In this document: positions 32,100 to 42,318 of the stretch, piece after piece | How the letters are laid out: every line of letters starts with the position of its first letter | Numbering within the stretch: position 1 is the stretch's first letter | DNA from: Ypsolopha sequella | Taxonomy: Eukaryota > Arthropoda > Insecta > Lepidoptera > Ypsolophidae | DNA length: 64,000 bases | Reading direction: 5' to 3' | NCBI GenBank assembly: GCA_934047225.1 | Contig: OW203990.1 | Span: forward strand, 25,337,045-25,401,044 | Notes under the pieces: model-generated | What the model saw: only the letters and a program-made list of their open reading frames with translations | Told to the model about the DNA's origin: nothing | The model's database searches: none | Position numbers and translations under genes: made by a program

Positions 32100-32900
32100 A
32101 ATTTCTCTCAACTTGACTTTGATGCTGACGTAATTATGCTTACAGAATGTAGACTTGACCCAATGAAACCTACGCCACAAATTGAAAATTACAATTCCTT
32201 TTCTACAACTCGTCACCTTGAAAAATGTGATGGGGTAAAAAGAAGCATAACGTTAGCGTCTAAGAAATAAAACTGACAAATGCATCATGCTTGCAGCTTA
32301 CTTTAAATGAAATTACCATCCTCGGCATTTATCATTCTCCCTCAAACAAAAATGCAGACAATTTTACAAAATCTTTCGATCTACATTTGCAAACCATCAA
32401 GTCGTACAAAAATATTTTAACTACGGGTGACGTTAGTATTAATAAAATATTTAATGATAGTGAACAATCACATGAGCGCTCTAATAGACATTGTTATCGA
32501 AACATGTAAACTATGCACAGCTTGTTTCCAGGGTCTCTACCGCGTAATTCTCATTTGTATAAACTTCAAGCAAATGCATGCGAAATTCAACGCGTGCAAA
32601 AGAGATGGCATGTTAGGCGGGCGTCGTCGCACGCAAGTCAAATTTCAATCTCAGGTTGATGTTGATGAAAATGAGAATTACGCGGTAGACCCACTGGTCA
32701 CTTTTTGCCTACTAGATATGAAAATTGTTTGGATCATTTCATTGTAAAACTAGATAATAATAAAAAGAAATCAACTTTCATAACGGTTATAGATAGCACT
32801 ATCACAAATCACCGCATGATTTTTCTGAAGTTGTCACAAGTGGCACATAAGGATACAAGCTCAATAACGAAAACAAAAATTTTTAAAAAGCATTAATTAG
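32100..32900 (+). mobile_element. LINE endonuclease-domain relic, split by a MITE
   Basis: Plus-strand frames give DVIMLTECRLDP, then ITILGIYHSPSNKNADNF and ILTTGDVSIN. These are the E, Y/R and D/N motifs of an AP-type LINE endonuclease. After the MITE at 32528-32697 the frame resumes with LPTRYENCLDHFIVKL and STITNHRMIFL, matching the end of the same domain. Stops near 32268 and the insertion make it dead. Confidence 0.8.
32528..32697. mobile_element. 170-bp MITE, family M1, inserted in the LINE relic
   Basis: The ends CCAGGGTCTCTACCGCG and CGCGGTAGACCCACTGG have the same interior as the copies at 7554 and 54512, in the opposite orientation. Endonuclease-like reading exists on both sides, so the MITE landed in a former coding sequence. 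Confidence 0.85.
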
Positions 32901-33080
32901 CTTAAATGAAACTAAGCTTTCGGATTTATTATTATATGACGACCCCATCACCTTAACAGAACGTTTAATAAGAAAGAGCTTGTTAGAAAATACTATAACA
33001 ATACTTATTTCAAATATAAGATTTAAATACGTTTAAAGGCAATTTATATTCCCGTATATTCCCACAAAGGCAAAAGAGTA

Positions 33081-33151
33081 TGCATCGGCCGGGAATCGAA
33101 CCCGGGCCGCCCGCGTGGCAGGCGAGCATTCTACCACTGAACCACCGATGC
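33081..33151 (-). tRNA. tRNA-Gly (GCC)
   Basis: Identical in all 71 positions to the copies at 1144, 10183 and 54100, with anticodon GCC and both internal promoter boxes. The 3' flank has only four T residues on the sense strand, as in the 10183 copy. The upstream 5' flank (33152-33260) matches the 10183 copy closely, including 'gagtctatttattaatttctac'. It marks the left edge of the stretched SDR3 block. Confidence 0.96.
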
Positions 33152-33271
33152 TGCTGGTGGTAAGTACCTACTTGTTGATGTAGACGGAGCAGATAATAAC
33201 CGAGTCTATTTATTAATTTCTACCTATTGAATAGGCTGATGCAAGTTGTTCAAACAGAACAAAATTTAACA

Positions 33272-33587
33272 AAAAAATGGTAATGGACTTAAATGTTACT
33301 GCAATCATTCACTTAAATGTTTAAAATAATACCGAAATAACACTTTTGCCCACTTTTTTCTTCCTGAAACATAGGTAATTGTTCACTAGAAGTCGGCGCC
33401 CTCATATTAGTTTTATGTTGCTGTATCGCAAAAAATACGCTGATGATAATAACATAATAATTTGTTTCAGGAAGGAAAAAGTGGGCAAAAGTGTAATTCG
33501 GTGTCATCGGTCAGTATAACTATTTTGAACTTTTTAGGGAATGACTACAGTTACATTTGAAGTCGGTTACTATTTTTTGTTGAAAGT
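33272..33587. mobile_element. foldback element, short form of the 42319-43433 family
   Basis: The arms contain 'cacttttgcccac.ttt.ttcttcctgaaac' on the left and the reverse complement on the right, ending 'tgaagtcggtta'. It matches the palindromic half at 10385-10680 in the duplicate block but lacks the nested MITE. Confidence 0.75.
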
Positions 33588-34178
33588 TACATGGTGGAAA
33601 TAGACTGGTATCTTTTATTGAATCCACATACTCTACTTATCATATCAAACAACTTTTACAAAGATATGTACAAAAAAGCCGTGCTAGAATGGTTCACTTT
33701 TCTCTATAATAGCCATTTTATGAATTCTAGAGGCATTTTGGGTATCATTTGGTCAAATTAGTTAATTTTACTGATGTGGACGTACTGAACACGAATTGCT
33801 ATGTTGGCAGGCCAAAATATTGACCACAAATTAAGAATTCAAGATGGCGGTTGTTTCCTTAATATTACAATCTTATCTCTCCCGGGATTTTTAAACTAAG
33901 GACAACCTATAGGGTTTTTTTGTCGTAAAACTCAATAGTAATCGTGTTAGAAACAATAATTAAGCCGTTTTTAAAATACATAACAAACGATAACTTTGAT
34001 AAATTCGTAACTTAGTACAAAATGCTCAATTTGTAAAATGCTATCCAAAATGCTGCTAGATTTAAAAACTGTCGAAAAGTGAACCAGTCTATTTTTTTTT
34101 TTTTTTTTGTTCACTTAAAATGAGATTTTGCTTAGATAACATTTAGTTTATTCTATGATTTGTCGACAGTGTACATAT

Positions 34179-35299
34179 TGTAGCATTCGCTACGAGTATT
34201 CAACCTTTTTATATATTTTTAGTCTTTCTTTATCGTTGGCTGCTTTTCTGAATTTTCGAATTCGAATATTTAGAATGATCTTGTCAGATTTTTTTTGTTA
34301 TTTTTCTGATATCAAAGAAGATCGTGACAGAGGAAGGATAAATCTTTTACAAAATAACAAATTTGGTATTTGAAAAATTGAAACAGAGCGCATTTGCTCT
34401 GAGCATTGTGTAAGCCAGTTTTCCTGCATTTCCTGGTAAGTTTTGTGTAATTTTGGTTTCATTCTCTGAAAATCCTTTTTGTCCCATTTCCAACACGTTA
34501 ATTTCCTTTCCCTCATTTCATAAGCATGTCTTGACGCTGTTGTTTTATTTCTTTACAGCGACCCTTCGGGATTTTTAAGGGTTCTGGTTCTCCCCAGTTT
34601 TATTATTCATTTCTACTTCAATTCCATCCGCCATCTCGTACGGTTGTACCTATTGAGGCCTGATATAAGGACCACGTCCCTGGTGAGCTAAAGCTTCCGA
34701 TATCTTCATCGACTGCTCCCGGGAACACTGGAAACACCCAAGTCACGAAGAGACCCTTACCAGGTTTTTAGTATCCGTAGCCTAATATTCAGCATCAATT
34801 ATTTTTCTTGCTTAGTGTAAAGCTAGATAACGATAGCTCTTAACACCTTAATATTACGTTTTTCTTTCGGATTAGAAGTTATCAAAACTTCCGTGCAATC
34901 TTAGTTTCTGGGATCCTATAAACTAGTTTCGATATCCAAATTTAAATCCATTATTTTGTGAACAAATGCGTCGTTTAAGCTAAAGGAAATCAAAATCCTA
35001 AATAAGACGAATTAGGCATAATTTTTGTTTTGATCTAATAAGTTCCTCTGTACCAATACTCTTCAGATATTATTGTGTTTTGTACCATATTTTTCTTACT
35101 TCGGTTTTGTTATTTTTAGTCGGTTTTGTTATTTTTAGTTTGTTTAAAGATAAAATTATACGGTTTATTTATCCAGATTTACCTCTTTTTTTGGTTGTCA
35201 CCAGGCTTGCCTGGTGGCAGTCCAAATTTAGGTCGAAATTACGTTCGTGAATATGTAGTGGCTAAAAACCCATAAATTTTTTAAAAAAGAAACGCTACA
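34179..35299 (+). repeat. 5' LTR
   Basis: 1121 bp. A TATATATTTT motif occurs at about 34209, within 40 bp of the start. It carries a 19-bp tandem duplication (CGGTTTTGTTATTTTTAGT, near 35101-35138) that is single in the 3' LTR. A hairpin 'caccaggcttgcctggtg' lies near 35201. Both LTRs carry an identical 72-codon antisense frame (34298-34516), which has no recognisable domain and is probably conserved only because the LTRs are young. Confidence 0.9.
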
Positions 35300-35302
35300 A
35301 AA

Positions 35303-35581
35303 ATGGCGCCCGAACTAAAGGTAAGTATGTATTTCTAAATATTACTTACTGTACTTTAACATTTTTTTTTTCTCAATTCGACGGTGGTGTCTACGCTTTC
35401 GTAGACAAATTTTCCAACCTTCTAAATTTTGTTTGTTTTCAGGCAGCGTTTTCTCTTCTAAGGAACCCCAATATCAAGCTGTCGAAAGGAACCAAATCTT
35501 TCAAACGAAGAATATTTTTGTCTTTATGGATACCCTTAATTCGTGAAATCAATGTTTTGCAAATTTTAATAAAGGAATAAA
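35303..35581 (+). other. possible spliced mini-ORF with its own polyadenylation signal
   Basis: An ATG in a strong context (CAAAAATGG) overlaps the primer-binding site at 35303-35305. It opens six codons ending at 35320. This is followed by GTAAGTATG, a near-ideal splice donor, and at 35442 by TTTGTTTGTTTTCAG, a near-ideal acceptor. The 122-bp intron lies between. The second exon continues in the same phase for 45 codons, basic then hydrophobic, to a TAA at 35578-35580. AATAAA occurs at 35568-35573 and again at 35576-35581, overlapping the stop, and a GT-rich stretch follows at 35595-35627. The element could thus encode a short transcript. No homologue is recognised and expression is unproven. 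Confidence 0.35.
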
Positions 35582-36306
35582 GTATTTACACACTTTTTGT
35601 GTATTACCTGTTTTATTTGTGTGTGTATATTATCCTATCCCTAACCTAATTTCCTTATATATAGTTAGGTAGGACCTGCAGGTAAGTGCATTTCAATATT
35701 TAGTAGCCTATTACTTACCATATCTATCATGAAAAATTGTTACCTGTTCTAGTAAATAATTTACACTGAGTTTTCAAGTCAAATAAATTTATTGTAATTT
35801 ATCCATAAATGTGGTAGTTACTAGTTAAACATATTTATTGTGTTTCCAGCATAATTGTTGATACCAGTAGATCCGGGTGGTCACTTTATTCATTTTCTGT
35901 GGATCCCTAATCCAATATAGGCAATCTCATTTTGTTACAAAATTTTCACAATAATATTGAGATTGGCTCTTCCATGCAAGAAATTTTGTCGCAAATCCTC
36001 GAATTAATCTTTTTGTTTTTACAGAACAAATGTTGATTTTTTCTTGAAAAGGTTTTTGCAATTGCTGAAATCTTTGTTTACATTTTCAGTCTTGTCAACT
36101 GTCAAAGTCGACATTTGAATATTTGTCTATTATTTTGAACTTTCTGGTTTACATTTTTTAACAAACTATTTTCGCTGTATGAAGGTCAATTGAATAGCAA
36201 AACCTTTTTTTGCACATTTTATTGTGGCCTCCGGTTTACACTATTTTTGATAAATTCTCCTTTTTTTGTTAAATAATGTATCCTCATGATTTTAATTTGT
36301 TTGCTC

Positions 36307-36720
36307 TTGGTTTGATGGTTGTTGATTTGTTGGTTATTTGTTTTGTTGATTGTTAATTTGTTGGTTGTTGATTCGTTGGTAGTTAATTTGTTGGTTGTTG
36401 GTTTGTTGGTAGTTAATTTGTTGGTTGTTGATTTGTTGGTAGTTAATTTGTTGGTTTTTGGTTTGTTGGTTGTTGAGTTGTTGGTTTTTGGATTGTTGTT
36501 TTGTTGATTTGTTGGTTTTTAATTGGTTAGTTCTTGTTTTGTTCATTGTTGGTTTGGTAGTTGTTAGTTTGTTGGTTGTTGATTTGTTGATCGTTAATTT
36601 TTTGGTTGTTGATTTGTTGGTTGTTGAGTTGTTGGTTGTTGTTTGTTGGTTGTTAGTTTGTTGGTTATTGATTTGTTGGTCGTTAATTTGTTGTTTAGTG
36701 GTTTGTTAGTGTGTTGGTTT
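36307..36720 (+). repeat. 15-bp T/G minisatellite inside the LTR element
   Basis: Units of the type GTTGGTTGTTGATTT and GTTGGTAGTTAATTT alternate, giving a 15-bp period and a 30-bp higher-order period over about 410 bp. One strand is almost free of A and C. The hydrophobic plus-strand frames (LLVVNLLVVD) and Gln/Asn-rich minus-strand frame here are by-products of the repeat. Confidence 0.9.
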
Positions 36721-36942
36721 GTCCTTCTTCAGGCAGCAACGGAGGAACGTTTCTACGTGATTGTTGCCTGAAGATAGTTTGTGGGTCAGAGAGCAATATA
36801 GGCTACTACTTTGTTTTTACTTAATCAAGTCCTTTTGTTTCAAGGCATTTTGATTAGTCTAAGGGTTTATTTGATTGTTTGCCCTTCTGGAAGTTAATTT
36901 CCTTTAAGCTAGTTTAAATTTTTTTGTGTCGTTTGAGGATAT

Positions 36943-38045
36943 TGTAGCATTCGCTACGAGTATTCAACCTTTTTATATATTTTTAGTCTTTCTTTATCGT
37001 TGGCTGCTTTTCTGAATTTTCGAATTCGAATATTTAGAATGATCTTGTCAGATTTTTTTTGTTATTTTTCTGATATCAAAGAAGATCGTGACAGAGGAAG
37101 GATAAATCTTTTACAAAATAACAAATTTGGTATTTGAAAAATTGAAACAGAGCGCATTTGCTCTGAGCATTGTGTAAGCCAGTTTTCCTGCATTTCCTGG
37201 TAAGTTTTGTGTAATTTTGGTTTCATTCTCTGAAAATCCTTTTTGTCCCATTTCCAACACGTTAATTTCCTTTCCCTCATTTCATAAGCATGTCTTGACG
37301 CTGTTGTTTTATTTCTTTACAGCGACCCTTCGGGATTTTTAAGGGTTCTAGTTCTCCCCAGTTTTATTATTCATTTCTACTTCAATTCCATCCGCCATCT
37401 CGTACGGTTGTACCTATTGAGGCCTGATATAAGGACCACGTCCCTGGTGAGCTAAAGCTTCCGATATCTTCATCGACTGCTCCCGGGAACACTGGAAACA
37501 CCCAAGTCACGAAGAGACCCTTACCAGGTTTTTAGTATCCGTAGCCTAATATTCAGCATCAATTATTTTTCTTCCTTAGTGTAAAGCTAGATAACGATTG
37601 CTCTTAACACCTTAATATTACGTTTTTCTTTCGGATTAGAAGTTATCAAAACTTCCGTGCAATCTTAGTTTCTGGGATCCTATAAACTAGTTTCGATATC
37701 CAAATTTAAATCCATTATTTTGTGAACAAATGCGTCGTTTAAGCTAAAGGAAATCAAAATCCTAAATAAGACGAATTAGGCATAATTTTTGTTTTGATCT
37801 AATAAGTTCCTCTGTACCAATACTCTTCAGATATTATTGTGTTTTGTACCATATTTTTCTTACTTCGGTTTTGTTATTTTTAGTTTGTTTAAAGATAAAA
37901 TTATACGGTTTATTTATCCAGATTTACCTCTTTTTTTGGCTGTCACCAGGCTTGCCTGGTGGCAGTCCAAATTTAGGTCGAAATTACGTTCGTGAATATG
38001 TAGTGGCTAAAAACATAATTTTTTTTTTTTAAAAATAACGCTACA
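36943..38045 (+). repeat. 3' LTR
   Basis: 1103 bp, nearly identical to 34179-35299, beginning TGTAGCATTCGC and ending ACGCTACA. It lacks the 19-bp duplication of the 5' LTR and has a longer T run before the end. Confidence 0.9.
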
Positions 38046-38112
38046 ATATGTTGGTAGGTAATATTTTACTTTAAAACACGTTTGTTGCAATGTAAGGTTT
38101 GAGCTTAGTTTT

Positions 38113-38348
38113 AATATGTCGTCGGTATATATCGTAAAATTGGGCATATCATGATCTGCCTAGGTATATCACATTTCTATTAAAACTAAGAGGGTCGCCT
38201 CGCTCCGGTCCGCTTCGTTCGGCTCCCCAAATTTATTTACATGTAAACCTACCACGCTCCTCCTCGCTCCGCTCGTCGTTGCACCTATTTTCAAGTTTTG
38301 GTGAAAGATTTTCGATTTCATATACTTTACGGTGTGCCCACACGACAC
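38113..38348. mobile_element. MITE, family M2 (TGTCGT...ATTGGGCATATC ends)
   Basis: The ends TGTCGTCGGTATATATCG and the reverse complement of CGGTGTGCCCACACGACA are inverted. The interior has 'ggcatatcatgatctgcct', 'ctcgctccgctcgtcg' and 'tggtgaaagattttcgat'. Relatives: 54827-55034 (best), 11665-11790, 58640-58800, and parts of 3305-3425 and 49080-49200. Confidence 0.7.
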
Positions 38349-38703
38349 ATAACTATACATAACTACTACAGTAGGTATTTAAAATTAGTTTGGAGAAGAG
38401 TACGTAAAATTTTTGATTTGCACGGGTTTGTTTTTTAGGGAAGTTTTTCAGTGGTACGTTAGAGCAGGTATTTGGTTTAATTAATTAAATTAAACTAAAC
38501 TCCATTCCAAATAAAATCAGCGAAAAGAAGATAAAGGAAATAAAATTGAAGCTAATTTTATGCATTTATGCGTAGCTAAGCACAGTAATTTGTATAATAT
38601 TGTATCGACTGTCATATTTTTCTAAAACTCTATCGCAAACAATGATCCGATACAGTCTATCAAATGTATCGGGTTGACAGAACAGTATGTATGTATAATA
38701 ACC

Positions 38704-38816
38704 CTGCTATGCGGTCCGAAATAGAATTACAATGGATCATAAGCCATTCACTATTCACTTCATACTTTCGTAATCGATTTTAGCGATGTAACTCTATTTC
38801 GGACCGCAGGGGATGT
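38704..38816. mobile_element. short MITE with GCGGTCCGAAATAGA ends
   Basis: 'gcggtccgaaatagaatta' on the left and 'taactctatttcggaccgc' on the right are inverted repeats of about 20 bp around a 70-bp core. The flanks 'ccctgctat' and 'aggggatg' are only partly symmetrical. Confidence 0.6.
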
Positions 38817-38819
38817 AGC

Positions 38820-40425
38820 GATGAATCGAGCAAATAATCGATTTATTAAACGAACGAAACCTCTTCTTATAATTCGACTAATTTAAAGAGTCATTGTTGT
38901 AGCATAAAAGGCAGGTAAAAGAAAATGTTCTAGAAATAGGACGATAGCCGGAGCTATTCTTGTCCTTTCTTGTCAAATGAAATTAAGAATGTGGAATGTG
39001 GCGAGTCCGAACGGTGATAAAAAAAATACGCACTAAACGTGCAAATTTACAGTTTACTGGTTTGGCGTGTGGTGCTTGAAAAAAGGCACCGAGGAAAAAA
39101 AACTTGGTAATTTTTCAGTTTCGATAAAAAGCGAGGCCGGAGGCTGCTTATGAAAAACATACAAACCATTTTTTTTCGTTTTGCCCCCATAGTGTCACTC
39201 ATAATCTAGTTATGTGCTAATGTAGGTATGTCTTTTTATTGATCAAGGGAGACGAGAACGGGAAGAGAAGAGAATACTCGTTGATTTTGGCCAAAAATCC
39301 AAAATTTGCATAAAAATTGAAACAGAAAAACTAGCTTATTTCTTGGTACAGTGTTAGCTAAATAGTAGAAATAACGGTAAGATTGGCTGCCATCTTGAAT
39401 TAACTGTCAAAATTGGAGAGATATACGCTCTATGGAATACAATGCTACCTATACTGATCCTATCTGAAATGGCTTTTACACACTGTATAAATGACAGTGC
39501 CTGTAAATTCGGTATGGCTCTCAGAACAAAGGTATGGCTACAGGGATTGTCCTCAAGCTTGTCAAAAAAAAATTACAAGTATCGCAAACGAGAAAGCAGA
39601 AAATAAGTGTTAAGGCTCCAGTCCCCTAAAAATCAGTATTCTTGCAGAATTATCAGAAAAGAAAGATTTTATTTTAGTTAGTAAGAAAGCAATAAATAAA
39701 TTACATTTTACGTTAATTTATAGTGTGGAATTTGAAAATTTCAAAACTTATTTTTTCATTTACTTTAATGCTACTTTTAATAGGTTTTTTAGGCTTTAAA
39801 CATACCTTTATTTATGTTCTACGCGTTGAGAGTCTCATTCATGCACACGTCACGTAAAAATTATGACAAAAACAAGACATTTATTCAGGTAACATTTATT
39901 CCCATATCTTCAACAATAATCTTACCTGGTTACTTTTTTGGATAATACTTTAGTTTTCTTATTTCGAGTACTTTAAGTAGTTGTGATTTTATGAATTCAA
40001 CCACTGATAAAATATTTTTTTTCTACTAGAAAACTATCGTTTAGCGTAGTCAAATTTAAAACACTTAGAATAAAACTATTAATAAGTGAAATAACAAAAA
40101 ACGGTATTTAAAAAATTATTTTAAGAACATTTATCAAATCGAAACTTATCGAGAGTTTAAAACACAAAACGCGTCGATATTTCCTTCAGTTTCGCTGGGA
40201 CATCGCAGCGTTCAGACGTGTGTTGTGTAGCTCGACGTCATTTTACCTCCCGCTCGCACGGTTGCTCCCTTTCCCTCGCGTAGATTCTTATGGAGAGGCG
40301 AACTGTATCATGAAAGTTGCTCTACTTGAATATTGCACTTATCATTTAATAAGTAAACAACTATGGATAAAATATTTTTTGAATATTTTAAGAAATCCCT
40401 GTTTCGATAAAATAAAGTCTAATCT
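38820..40425. other. gene-free stretch including SDR2-block homology
   Basis: 39321-39590 matches 12041-12120 plus 12890-12990 downstream of SDR2 ('cagtgttagctaaatagtag', 'gcctgtaaattcggtatgg', 'aagcttgtcaaaaaaaaatta'). The remainder has no recognised gene. 40150-40330 is slightly GC-richer but has no convincing frame. Confidence 0.5.
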
Positions 40426-40429
40426 ACGT

Positions 40430-41830
40430 CCGTCCGTATTTCACAGCATCATAACTTTAGCACCGTAAAGATAAAGACATGAAATTTGGCACAAAAATAG
40501 CATTAATTTGCCTACATATTACATTGTAAAAAAAATATGAAAAATTTGAAATTGTTTAAAATATTTTCAAAACAAAAGTGACAAAAATAAAAAATATCCT
40601 AAAAATACAATATGGGTATCAAACTGTAGACACTCAAAAGGGGATTGTAAAAATATATACTTTTACTATATTTACGGGCACTGGTTTTGTAAAATCTTTA
40701 AAAAAACTACAATAATGTGTATGTCCGAAACTGGTAGACCAAAAAATATGAAAAAAATGACCATTATAGATCATAACTGACCAATAACCGGGAAAACTAT
40801 AGTGATTTAAAAATATAAAAAAAAGTAAAATAAATTTAAAAAAATATTTATAAAAATACAACATTGGTATCACATTGTAGGTATTAAAAAGCTTATTGTA
40901 ATAATATATAGTTTGGCTATATTTAATTGCATCTATTTCGAGAAATCCTTGAAAATCTATAAAAAAATGTATATCCCCCCTCTTATCTCCAAAACTGGTG
41001 GACCGAAAAATATGAAAAAAATCATGGTAATATGCGTTTACGTAAGAATTACAGAAAAAATAAAGCGGTTGAGAAATTCACCAAAAAAAATGATAAAACT
41101 AAATTTATCATCCACAATTTACTCGTTATCTAAGATATAAATTCAAAATTCCTTATCAAGATTATGAGCATCTTTGTCGTCAACTACATCTTCTTCCACT
41201 TCATATTCGACGTTGTGTAGCTGATATCTCAATGCTAATGAAAATTGCACAAGGTTATATTGACTGTCCTGAATTGCTAGTTAATTTAAATTTATTAGTT
41301 CCTTCGCGTCGGTTTCGTCATAAGCCCACTCTCCACATACCTCGCGTTTATAGTAATTACAGACAAAATGCCTTTCTTTCAAGAGCTGCTAAATCATTTA
41401 ATAGCTTATGTACAGACAATAGTGACATCGATTTATTTTGTAATAGTGTTAATAGTATTTGTAAATGTATAACTACTAAATTTTGTGACTCTGTCAAATA
41501 GATTGTAAGATTCTGCATTGTTTTTGGCTTAAATTTCTACTTTGTTTTTACATTGTTATTTACGCTACTCTTTCTTCATCTCTTTATTACTGCTAAACTG
41601 TGACTAACTGTATTGTACTCGTAACTATTTTATTATTATTTTTTTTGTACCTTATGTTTCCAAATTTGAACCTATCTGTGAAAACTTTTAATTGGCTTTT
41701 TTGTTACTAAATTTGTATGTTTTACACATATATTATAGCTGTAAGTTTTCCTTAAATAAATAAAATAAAATAAAAATAAAATACGGAACCCTAGGTTCTG
41801 ACCAGAGTCTGACTCGCAATTGGCCGGTTT
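40430..41830. repeat. second copy of the 125-935 repeat, split by a LINE tail
   Basis: It runs from 'ccgtccgtatttcacagc' to 'gagtctgactcgcaattggccgg' in the same orientation as 125-935. The LINE fragment at 41115-41784 is inserted between 'atcatccacaat' and 'acggaaccctagg', which are adjacent at about 870-895 in the first copy. Confidence 0.75.
41115..41784 (+). mobile_element. 5'-truncated LINE 3' end
   Basis: The plus-strand frame (open from about 41138, stop at 41501) reads GYIDCPELLVNLNLLVPSRR and then FLSRAAKSFNSL, the C-terminal end of a CR1/Jockey-group reverse-transcriptase ORF. A 3' untranslated region of about 250 bp follows and ends in an AAATAAAAT-type A-rich tail at 41753-41784. 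Truncation at the 5' side and the A-rich tail fit target-primed reverse transcription. Confidence 0.75.
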
Positions 41831-41899
41831 GTTTTTCAAGATGTTTGCGGTAGGCCGTTTTAATTTAGTTTTCGGAGTTTTTATTACTACCCTTAATTT

Positions 41900-41970
41900 T
41901 TACCATAAGTATCCGGTTATCCGGATAATACATTATCCGTTATCCGGATAGTAAAAATCTGCGAATAATT
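41900..41970. repeat. CCGGATA-type repeat fragment
   Basis: 'gtatccggttatccggataat' and 'ttatccgttatccggatag' share the CCGGATA words that fill both ends of the element at 52284-53180. It is probably a fragment of a relative. Confidence 0.5.
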
Positions 41971-42318
41971 GCATGCCCTAATTCGCTTATATTAAGTTAT
42001 GTTAATGTGTGTTAATTCGAAAACCCGTAAAGCCGTATTTTAGAAGCTGTGGTCTAAAAACCCACGGGGATGGCGTGACACAAATTTTATACCAGCACCG
42101 CTGTCGCCACTTTTTGGAATAACTAAAGCCGAAGCTACATCCTTTTTATTACTTTACTTACTTTTATTTAAAATAACTTAAAAAGCTATCGAAGTCACTA
42201 AAACTGACAGTCGAGATAACAACGTGCTAGACAATAATGCATCAAAACAAAAGAACGTACGCAGCTGCGGTTCTTATCATTAAAACATCACATTTCTAAA
42301 ACTAAATTTTTTACCTTT

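Larger units (their letters stand above)
34179..38045 (+). mobile_element. non-autonomous LTR retrotransposon, complete with both LTRs
   Basis: Two direct repeats of about 1.1 kb start TGTAGC and end GCTACA. ATAT flanks both outer edges (34175-34178 and 38046-38049), a 4-bp target duplication. Just inside the left LTR lies TGGCGCCCGAAC, the classical primer-binding site complementary to tRNA-Lys. The internal region is only 1.6 kb and has no gag, protease, reverse transcriptase or integrase, so enzymes must come from another element. The LTRs differ by about four substitutions, one 19-bp tandem duplication and an A/T-rich end, which suggests recent insertion. A clear polypurine tract is missing ('ttgaggatat' only). 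It resembles LARD or TRIM elements. Confidence 0.9.

Noticed and set aside
36319..36709. Hydrophobic plus-strand frames and Gln/Asn-rich minus-strand frame
   Set aside because: They are translations of the 15-bp T/G minisatellite inside the LTR element.
36301..36720. CRISPR-like array
   Set aside because: The repeats are directly adjacent 15-bp units with no spacers, and the organism is a eukaryote.
34179..38045. Endogenous retrovirus with envelope or polymerase genes
   Set aside because: No gag, pol or env reading exists in the 1.6-kb interior. It is a non-autonomous LTR retrotransposon.
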